The translations under genes were made by a program, and so were the position numbers. Shown here one piece after another: positions 58,262 to 64,000 of a DNA stretch of 64,000 nt; within the stretch, counting starts at the first letter, position 1; each line of letters starts with the position of its first letter. The stretch comes from Synechococcus sp. PCC 7335. Lineage in GTDB: Bacteria; Cyanobacteriota; Cyanobacteriia; Phormidesmidales; Phormidesmidaceae. The notes beneath the pieces were generated by a model, which was not told where the DNA came from, made no database searches, and saw nothing but the letters and a program-made list of their open reading frames with translations. The stretch is from NCBI RefSeq assembly GCF_000155595.1, contig NZ_DS989904.1, positions 2,903,720-2,967,719 on the forward strand, in the 5' to 3' direction.

Positions 58262-58291
58262 GATGATTTTCAGAAGGTAAGTTACATATCG

Positions 58292-58330
58292 GTTCTAGTC
58301 AGCACACCCTTCGTTCTAGTCAGCACACCC
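58292..58330. repeat. Perfect 18-nt tandem repeat, period 21
   Basis: GTTCTAGTCAGCACACCC occurs at 58292-58309 and 58313-58330. It begins 30 bp upstream of the PEP-CTERM start codon, so it lies in the leader or promoter of the exosortase operon and could be a paired binding site. Confidence 0.85.
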
Positions 58331-58720
58331 ATTGCATATCTGGTTGGGATTTGTCACAGTTTTGGCCGCCATATAATCCTTGGAAATAGCCACTCTAAAA
58401 GAAGTATTACCGCAAGGATTATTCCCGCCGAAGACGAGTAATTATCAAAGGAAGCAGGCACCCATACATCTGGTGGCTACTTGATTTGGCTAGGTAGTCA
58501 ATCTAGCTAGCTGCGCTCATAGTGACCTGACACCTACTGACACCTAATGAATTTAGTGTAATGGCACCGAATATCCTTCGTCGCGTAGATATACCGAAGC
58601 TTCTCAGTATCTTCAAATTGTAGATGCGATCTATTACGTTACCAAGAACCCAGTAACGCGATGTGCAACTAATTGTATTCGTCCTCTAATTACGAATAAT
58701 GCCAGCGAACTGTAGAGGCA

Positions 58721-58757
58721 GACGTTGTTCACGACAGACAGACGTCGTTCACGACAG
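58721..58757. repeat. Imperfect tandem duplication, period 19
   Basis: Two units containing GTTCACGACAG lie at 58721-58738 and 58740-58757 with two differences, just ahead of the sixA fragment. Confidence 0.7.
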
Positions 58758-58780
58758 TTGAGAAAGACCATTAGGGTGTG

Positions 58781-58915
58781 AGCGATCGCACCATCGATAA
58801 CTTGCCAACTTGTGGCTACGTGCAGCTCTTGTCAAAAAACGACTCATGGCAAAACATATCGGTGGGTTCAGCAAAACTAGTTTGCTTCCTTAAACCAAAA
58901 ATGTTTGTAGCTTAG
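58781..58915 (+). pseudogene. Decayed 3' fragment of a second sixA
   Basis: Bases 58781-58895 match sixA 54536-54650 at about 86% by hand alignment, on the same strand. The sixA frame remains open (SDRTIDNLPTCGYVQLL, then AKLVCFLKPKMFVA and a stop near 58915). It covers only the last third of the gene, with neither catalytic motif, so it cannot be active. The similarity starts exactly at AGCGATCGC, a HIP1 octamer. Its tail after FLK differs from that of the 54-kb copy, and may reflect the original sixA ending. Confidence 0.85.
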
Positions 58916-59021
58916 GCAGCTAGAACTCCGGTCAGGTGAGATAGTTGAGCTGCTCTAGGCGATAAGAATGCCTTGCCCAACTGACACGCAGTATCAATTC
59001 GCTGTTCTATGAAAGCTAGCG

Positions 59022-59858
59022 CTAAGGGCCGATATCTGTTGGCTGGTATCCGGCTGGATAGCTACGAATAGACTGGTCGGCAAAGAAGTCAGGGAGCTTG
59101 CGAGGTGGCAGTCGGCGGAGTAAGCGACTGCGCAGCTGAAGGCACTTTCTTAGCGAGGTCGTCAGTAGAACAGGTGCCGGCTGCCAACCTAAAGCCTCAA
59201 GCAGTGGCGGATCGAGTAGAGCTGGCATGGCGGTATTGACGAGCGATCGCAACCCTTTTGGAAACCAGCTTACCAACATTTGTCTGGTTGCATCTGCTAC
59301 CCGGCGATTAGCATCCTGATAAACAAAAAACTTTTGTTCATAACTACGGTTGTACGCTTCAAAGCTGTGATAAGAGGCCGGAATATCAACAATCTTCATT
59401 CTATATCCCACCTCTTTCCAAAAGAAGTAGAGTGCCTGCTGTTCATGCTCGCTCAGCGGACGCCAGCCGAATTGTTGGATCCAGCGCACAGGCTCATAGA
59501 TAAACGTAGAAAGCACATAGAGATAATCTGCATTGTTAATCGAATAGCGCTGGTGAATTGCATTCATTCGCTCTAAAAATGCTTGGCCACGAGGATGGTG
59601 ATAGCCCCACTTGAACAGTTCTGAAACAACAATGCCAGTATCGTCATATCGCTTTTGAGTGTGGTTGCGAAATTCACCCGTATGATCTAATAGCTTGGCG
59701 ATTGAAGGTACGCAGAATGTTCGCAGTAAAGCTAGCTCTAGGGCACGGGTCATATCCCACGGAAATTCGTAGCCCGCGAGCAGATGGCAAATGGCGATCG
59801 CCTCTTTTTGCGCGTCCAACTGCTCGATCTTCCTGGCTATAGCGTATCGATCTTTCAT
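59022..59858 (-). CDS. DUF2236 (MpaB-like oxygenase family) protein
   Basis: The family includes the rubber-cleaving heme oxygenase Lcp and the fungal MpaB, but most bacterial members are uncharacterised. The 278-residue protein is helical and cytoplasmic in look, with FLERMNAIHQRYSINNADYLYVLSTFIYEPVRWI around residues 98-131 and a basic C-terminal stretch (about 240-262). The histidine and arginine near HPRGQAFLERMNAIH and STF-YEP may be heme-related. ATG 59858 is preferred to the TTG three codons upstream. Enzyme activity is not shown. Confidence 0.8.
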   Translation of the reverse strand: MKDRYAIARKIEQLDAQKEAIAICHLLAGYEFPWDMTRALELALLRTFCVPSIAKLLDHTGEFRNHTQKRYDDTGIVVSELFKWGYHHPRGQAFLERMNAIHQRYSINNADYLYVLSTFIYEPVRWIQQFGWRPLSEHEQQALYFFWKEVGYRMKIVDIPASYHSFEAYNRSYEQKFFVYQDANRRVADATRQMLVSWFPKGLRSLVNTAMPALLDPPLLEALGWQPAPVLLTTSLRKCLQLRSRLLRRLPPRKLPDFFADQSIRSYPAGYQPTDIGP

Positions 59859-59974
59859 GATTCTCAACTTGGGGCCTTTGGCAGCTAGCGTAGCAAAGTC
59901 ACTCCCTTTGGTAGAGTTTTGAAGTAACTGACTAAAGCTACAAATAGTAGTACATATTTATTAATTAAGCCAAG

Positions 59975-60355
59975 ATGACTATTCAAGACTTACGTAAGAA
60001 TAATACGATGGCTCACCTTCTAGATGCGTTGGATGAAGGGACTGATATTGGCCACTATGGGCGGCTGACCCTAGCGATGGTAGGACAGTATTTCGCCGAT
60101 GAAGAAGCGCTAGTATCCCAGCTACAGAAGGATAAAGACTTCAGCGAGGAAGAAGCTAGATCGCTGTATCAACAGGTCGCCAGCAAGCAATACAGCCCGC
60201 CGAGCCGAGAGAGCATATTGGAATGGCAGTCTAAACAAGACTTTCAAATTTGCCCCGATCCTGAAGATCCAGATGCGGGGAATGTGTATCAAGATCTTAC
60301 TTTTCCTCAAAGCGTTTATGAAAGTATCTCTGAGTACAACGAAGAGAAAAGCTAG
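59975..60355 (+). CDS. Conserved cyanobacterial hypothetical protein
   Basis: I do not know a named function. The 126-residue acidic protein begins MTIQDLRKNNTMAHLLDALDEG and has DIGHYGRLTLAMVGQYF. A middle helical part follows with DFSEEEARSLYQQV, then SRESILEWQSKQDFQICPDPEDPDAGNVYQDL. I recall close relatives across cyanobacteria. No membrane segment. It is 29 bp ahead of the NAD(P)HX repair gene and probably shares its transcript. Confidence 0.75.
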   Translation: MTIQDLRKNNTMAHLLDALDEGTDIGHYGRLTLAMVGQYFADEEALVSQLQKDKDFSEEEARSLYQQVASKQYSPPSRESILEWQSKQDFQICPDPEDPDAGNVYQDLTFPQSVYESISEYNEEKS

Positions 60356-60384
60356 ATATTTCCCTTTCATTCTCTAGGCAATCC

Positions 60385-61956
60385 ATGACCCGCTCATCTA
60401 TTCAACACTATTTAGTCACTGCGAAGCAGATGCAGCGTATTGAGCAGCGAATCTTTGACAGTGGAATGCCTGTCGAAGCGATGATGGAGAAAGTTTCGCA
60501 AAAGGTTACTCAGGCCTTAGTTGAATGGCTAGGACAAGATCGGGGGCCAGTAGGTGTCTTAGCAGGGCCAGGTCATAATGGCGGTGATGCGCTAGTCGTG
60601 GCACGAGAGCTACACTTTCGAGGTTATGAGGTGCAGGTTTATCAGCCATTTTCTCACCTAAAGCCGCTTACAAAACAGCACGCTCGCTATGCTAAGAGCT
60701 TAGGTATCGCTTTTGTAGAGTCGGTGCAAGACTTAGCCTGCAATGCGATTGTTGATGGCTGGTTTGGCTTTGGGCTGACGCGCTCAATTGAAGGTGCTTT
60801 GGCCACCGATATCGCCACGCTTAATCAACAAAACATTCCAGTTTTTAGCATTGATTTACCTTCTGGTATTCATACCGATACGGGAGAAGTGATGGGCGAA
60901 GCTATCCAGGCAAGCCACACTGCTTGTCTGGGTCTATGGAAAAGAGGATTTATGCAAGCGCAGGCACTGACCTATTTGGGTGAGTGTGAGCTGATTGATT
61001 TTGATATTCCACTTTTAGATGTCTCAGCAGTGCTAGGTGAGCGGCCTATCGTTCAGCGACTGACAGCCGAGCAGGCGATCACCCACCTTCCACTCAATCG
61101 CTCGGTGACAGCGCATAAGTATACGGCTGGTCATCTGCTACTAGTGGCCGGTTCTCATACCTACGCTGGGGCGGCGCTACTATCTGGGCTAGGTGCTGTC
61201 GCCAGCGGCGTTGGTATGCTGACAGTCGCTGTTCCAGAGTCTATCCGTTTAGCACTATTGCCGCAGCTACCTGGCGCTTTGCTGATCGGATGCCCAGAAA
61301 CGGACAAAGGGGCGATCGCTTGCTTCCCAGAAAGCTTCGAGATAGATAAATATGATGCGATCGCCTTTGGCCCTGGGCTGACGCCAACTGTACCAGCGCT
61401 ACTAGAAACAGTACTATCCGCCGACTGTCCATTGCTTTTAGATGCCGATGGGCTTAATTTGCTTGCTCAAGATGCGCCAATCAAAAAGCTGCAATCTAGA
61501 TCGATGCCGACGATTTTGACCCCTCATACTGGAGAATTCAAACGCTTGTTTCCAGAGGCGATAGATGCTGATATGCCGGGCGATGTTGTTCATCAGGCTT
61601 CGAAAGATAGTGGCGCAGTCATTTTGCTAAAAGGCCCTAGAAGTGCGATCGCCACGCCCGATCGGTTATGGTTCAATCCACATAGCACCCCCGCATTAGC
61701 CAGAGGTGGTAGCGGTGATGTCTTAACTGGGCTGATGGGAGGACTTGTAGCCAGCGTTGCCAAAGCAGGATCAAATGACAGACCAATGACTGAAGGCCAG
61801 ACACTGACTTCGGACACTGTAAACGCTGTTGTGAGTGCGGTATGGTGGCATTCGCAAGCAGCCATCTATGCCGCGAAAGGACGCACTGTCTTAGGCGTCG
61901 ACCCGCTACAGCTTGCGCAAAGTCTTAATCTAGCTTTGTCAGAAACTACTCTTTAG
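60385..61956 (+). CDS. nnr: Bifunctional NAD(P)H-hydrate repair enzyme
   Basis: The enzyme repairs hydrated NAD(P)H: the N-terminal domain epimerises R- and S-forms, and the C-terminal domain dehydrates S-NAD(P)HX at the cost of ADP. The 523-residue fusion has the YjeF_N part (about 10-215; GPGHNGGDALVVARELHFRGY) and the carbohydrate-kinase-like part (about 230-515; TPHTGEFKRLF, ARGGSGDVLTGLMGG). Its 3' end overlaps the convergent antiporter gene by 11 bp. Confidence 0.95.
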   Translation: MTRSSIQHYLVTAKQMQRIEQRIFDSGMPVEAMMEKVSQKVTQALVEWLGQDRGPVGVLAGPGHNGGDALVVARELHFRGYEVQVYQPFSHLKPLTKQHARYAKSLGIAFVESVQDLACNAIVDGWFGFGLTRSIEGALATDIATLNQQNIPVFSIDLPSGIHTDTGEVMGEAIQASHTACLGLWKRGFMQAQALTYLGECELIDFDIPLLDVSAVLGERPIVQRLTAEQAITHLPLNRSVTAHKYTAGHLLLVAGSHTYAGAALLSGLGAVASGVGMLTVAVPESIRLALLPQLPGALLIGCPETDKGAIACFPESFEIDKYDAIAFGPGLTPTVPALLETVLSADCPLLLDADGLNLLAQDAPIKKLQSRSMPTILTPHTGEFKRLFPEAIDADMPGDVVHQASKDSGAVILLKGPRSAIATPDRLWFNPHSTPALARGGSGDVLTGLMGGLVASVAKAGSNDRPMTEGQTLTSDTVNAVVSAVWWHSQAAIYAAKGRTVLGVDPLQLAQSLNLALSETTL

Positions 61957-63040
61957 CTGCTCCCTTGCGTCGAAAGGTCAGCCAGGTACGCCAGCTTAGC
62001 AGGCACAGCATCAATAGCGTTAGCGGCACAACAATTAGGTTGATCGAACCTGTCCAGATAGAATCCGGGTCCGCCGCATTAGCAACTAGATAGCCTACGT
62101 ACAGTACGTAGTAGCTTAGTAGCAAAATGCCTTCTCGCCTGGAGACCTGGTTATCAGTGAAAAAGATTGGCAAGCACATGATCGCTACTGCCAGCATAAC
62201 CGGAATATCAAACCTTTGAGCTGAATTGGAGATGTGAATTCCAGTTTCTGAGACAGCGCTGGTAAGTCCTAAGACCACCAAAATATTGAAGATATTACTG
62301 CCAATAACGTTACCTACGGCCAAGTCACGCTCCCCTCTAAAGGTAGCCATCACGGAGGTCGCTAGCTCTGGCAAAGAAGTCCCAAAAGCAATGATGGTCA
62401 GACCGATAATCAGTGGACTAGCCCCTAGAAAAGTCGCAATGCTCACAGCGCTCCCGACTAGCCAGCGAGAGCCGGCAACCAACATAGCCATACCAAGGAA
62501 AAACAGAAGCGCGCTCAGGCTAGTCTCTTTGAGAGAAAGCGATCGCGCTCCAAACTGTTCATACTCATCTTGAATAACAGGATTCTTTTCTTTTCGGCTT
62601 TGCACCAGCAAGAAGAGAGTATAGGCTATTCCCCCAATGAACAAAACTAGGCCGTCGGAGCGATCAAGCTGATTATCCAAACCGAAGAACATCAGTAGCG
62701 CCGACACGCCAATCATGATTGGCACATCTAGCCGTACTAGCTGCTGCGCAACAATCAAAGGAGCGATCACTGCCGAAATTCCCAATATCAGTAGCACATT
62801 GCAGATATTGCTACCGACCACATTCCCTAGAGCGATATCCGCTTGCCCATTGAGACTCGCGTTTAAACTGACGGCCAGTTCTGGGGCGCTCGTACCAAAA
62901 GCCACTACCGTCAAGCCAATGATCAAAGGGGGAACGCCAATTGTGGCAGCTAGCTTAGAAGCACCTCGAATTAAGAACTCTGCGCCCAGTACTAACAGAG
63001 CCAGGCCTACTACTAAAGAAACAACCGTAAAAATACTCAT
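61946..63040 (-). CDS. Calcium/sodium antiporter (CaCA family, YrbG-like)
   Basis: CaCA proteins exchange Ca2+ for Na+ or H+ across the membrane. The 364-residue protein has ten helices in two inverted halves, each with an alpha repeat: VAFGTSAPELAVSLNASLNG (about 47-66) and IAFGTSLPELATSVMATFRG (about 220). The conserved acidic residues in both repeats are present. A polar cytoplasmic loop lies between halves (QSRKEKNPVIQDEYEQ). Direction and ion specificity are not set by sequence. It converges on nnr with an 11-bp overlap. Confidence 0.92.
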   Translation of the reverse strand: MSIFTVVSLVVGLALLVLGAEFLIRGASKLAATIGVPPLIIGLTVVAFGTSAPELAVSLNASLNGQADIALGNVVGSNICNVLLILGISAVIAPLIVAQQLVRLDVPIMIGVSALLMFFGLDNQLDRSDGLVLFIGGIAYTLFLLVQSRKEKNPVIQDEYEQFGARSLSLKETSLSALLFFLGMAMLVAGSRWLVGSAVSIATFLGASPLIIGLTIIAFGTSLPELATSVMATFRGERDLAVGNVIGSNIFNILVVLGLTSAVSETGIHISNSAQRFDIPVMLAVAIMCLPIFFTDNQVSRREGILLLSYYVLYVGYLVANAADPDSIWTGSINLIVVPLTLLMLCLLSWRTWLTFRRKGAAKE

Positions 63041-63210
63041 AGGTGCCGTAGTTTTCAGAGCCTTTGCTGTTTTGAAGTCAGCGCTATAGCCCTTTCACTT
63101 ATATCAAATTACCTGTGCATAAGCGATTTAGAATGGCTATTACCATTGTGAAGCATGGCCCTTTACTAGTAACTTCTGCAGACATCTCTAAGCATAGGAC
63201 ATATCCATTC

Positions 63211-63801
63211 GTGTCTAGTTCTGATCTTGCACCGTGGCGATCGCCGCTTTCTAGAGCCTTGCATCGCAATCGTGCTCAGCCTGTGTGTCGATTCCTTCAG
63301 CTCGCAACCATTCGTCCAGAGGGGTCGCCCGCTAATCGTACGGTGGTATTTAGGGGCTTTCGGCAAGAGACAAATCAGCTGATGTTTATTAGCGATCGCC
63401 GCAGCGAGAAGATAGTCCAAATTCGGCAGAATCCGAGTGCAGAAGCTTGTTGGTATTTCACTAAAACCCGAGAACAGTTTCGCCTACGCGGTCAGCTAAT
63501 GATTATCACCGCCGATACAGTAGCAGCCGACCTCGGTGAAACGCGCCGACAGCTCTGGCAGAAGATATCAGACAGCGCTCGACTTCAGTTTGCTTGGCCC
63601 ACGCCCAAAGCCACTCGCAACCCGGATAGTGACGCCTTTGAAGCGCCGGAGATAGATTCGCGCACCCCCCCAGATACGTTTTGCGTCCTCTTGCTATTAC
63701 CTGAAGAAGTAGATTATCTCTGTTTGCGTGGAGAGCCCCAAGATCGGATTATCTATCACCTGTCGAAAGAAAGTTGGACGGTCACGTCTGTCAATCCTTA
63801 A
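63211..63801 (+). CDS. Pyridoxamine 5'-phosphate oxidase-like FMN protein (Alr4036 family)
   Basis: The family binds FMN in a split barrel; cyanobacterial members are annotated as PPOX-type proteins with no proven substrate. From GTG 63211 the protein has 196 residues and starts SSSDLAPWRSPLSRALHRNR, the usual family beginning. It continues with RFLQLATIRPEGSPANRTVVFRGF, ISDRRSEKIVQIRQNPSAEACWYF and TREQFRLRGQ, then a C-terminal VDYLCLRGEPQDRI. An open frame extends upstream to GTG 63115 or ATG 63133 and would add a 26-32 residue leader of unclear nature. It is divergent from the antiporter gene. Confidence 0.85.
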   Translation: MSSSDLAPWRSPLSRALHRNRAQPVCRFLQLATIRPEGSPANRTVVFRGFRQETNQLMFISDRRSEKIVQIRQNPSAEACWYFTKTREQFRLRGQLMIITADTVAADLGETRRQLWQKISDSARLQFAWPTPKATRNPDSDAFEAPEIDSRTPPDTFCVLLLLPEEVDYLCLRGEPQDRIIYHLSKESWTVTSVNP

Positions 63802-63926
63802 GCCGCTATTGACTCTTTTGGATAAAAATTGGTTAAAAAACAGAGGTTTGGATAAGAAACAGAGGCCGCGTAGCTACACCGACAGCCTTTCACTCTCCTT
63901 ATCTAGTAGCACATTATAAGTTTTGG

Positions 63927-64000
63927 TTAGTGAGTTCTACGTAAGGCTGCTTCTTCATAGGCGGCTCCATAGGCGATAAGGAAGCGAGCGAAGGCTTTGA
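63927..64000 (-). CDS. C-terminal end of an unidentified gene, cut by the window edge
   Basis: The minus strand from the window edge reads 23 codons (KAFARFLIAYGAAYEEAALR, then RTH) and a TAA at 63927. The amphipathic helical pattern looks like a real protein tail, but no family can be assigned from this length. Confidence 0.35.
   Translation of the reverse strand, partial: KAFARFLIAYGAAYEEAALRRTH

Larger units (their letters stand above)
58262..59021. other. 760-bp spacer with repeats and a sixA fragment
   Basis: This stretch lies upstream of the PEP-CTERM gene and beyond the end of the DUF2236 gene. It holds tandem duplications at 58292-58330 and 58721-58757 and a decayed sixA 3' fragment at 58781-58895. 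No intact gene is seen. Confidence 0.65.

Noticed and set aside
63728-63919. A plus-strand frame running past the PPOX gene
   Set aside because: It overlaps the end of the PPOX gene in another frame and has no family resemblance.

Overview
The window is a chromosomal segment of a cyanobacterium, probably a filamentous or Leptolyngbya-like lineage. The evidence is the many HIP1 octamers (GCGATCGC), the ndhL-DUF3007-trpA cluster, the fbp-zwf-opcA operon, a CPP1-like protein, 4-hydroxyphenylpyruvate dioxygenase, an apocarotenoid oxygenase and a cyanoexosortase A locus. Gene density is high, both strands are used, and most genes are ordinary core metabolism or maintenance. One tRNA (Leu-UAA) is present. 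I saw no rRNA, no CRISPR array, no prophage and no complete insertion sequence.

Layout. 1-9.4 kb: a 5'-truncated class I aldolase, trpA/DUF3007/ndhL, tRNA-Leu, larC, a Sua5/YrdC protein, an OmpR-type response regulator broken by one in-frame amber codon, a CPP1-like membrane protein, hppD and an RlpA-like protein. 9.5-20 kb: rsmE, an ArsR regulator, the oxidative pentose phosphate operon fbp-zwf-opcA with a perfect NtcA-type box upstream, glmU, ridA, a Nudix hydrolase and malQ. 20-36 kb: a type II DnaJ, a sensor kinase and carotenoid oxygenase lying head to tail, a GH15 glucoamylase-like enzyme, recA, a DUF1499 protein, a degenerate MBL-fold protein, an M23 peptidase, aroC, an Ap4A phosphorylase and an ABC exporter. 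36-42 kb: a 1.25 kb spacer holding a tiny ORF with a perfect Shine-Dalgarno sequence, then a five-GAF NarL-type histidine kinase with its response regulator. 42-54 kb: a DUF937 protein, miaB, a pyridine nucleotide-disulfide oxidoreductase, a WD40 lipoprotein, a DUF2993 protein, a MOSC protein, pgm, a CPXCG protein and a large acidic protein. 54-59 kb is the accessory part: sixA, an insertion sequence remnant, and a compact cyanoexosortase A operon (PEP-CTERM substrate, exosortase, associated protein, HpsJ-like protein), closed on the far side by a decayed second copy of the sixA 3' end. 59-64 kb: a DUF2236 protein, a conserved hypothetical, the NAD(P)HX repair enzyme, a Ca/Na antiporter, a PPOX flavoprotein and the tail of one more gene.

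How the genes work together. Carbon storage and its use are well represented: malQ, GH15 and pgm for glycogen or glucan turnover, and fbp-zwf-opcA and aldolase for the switch between the Calvin cycle and the oxidative pentose phosphate route. The most distinctive points are the exosortase island bracketed by sixA-derived direct repeats, the amber codon at the invariant lysine of a response regulator, the NtcA box of the fbp operon, and a recurring pattern of two-copy 11-25 nt tandem duplications in spacers across the window.
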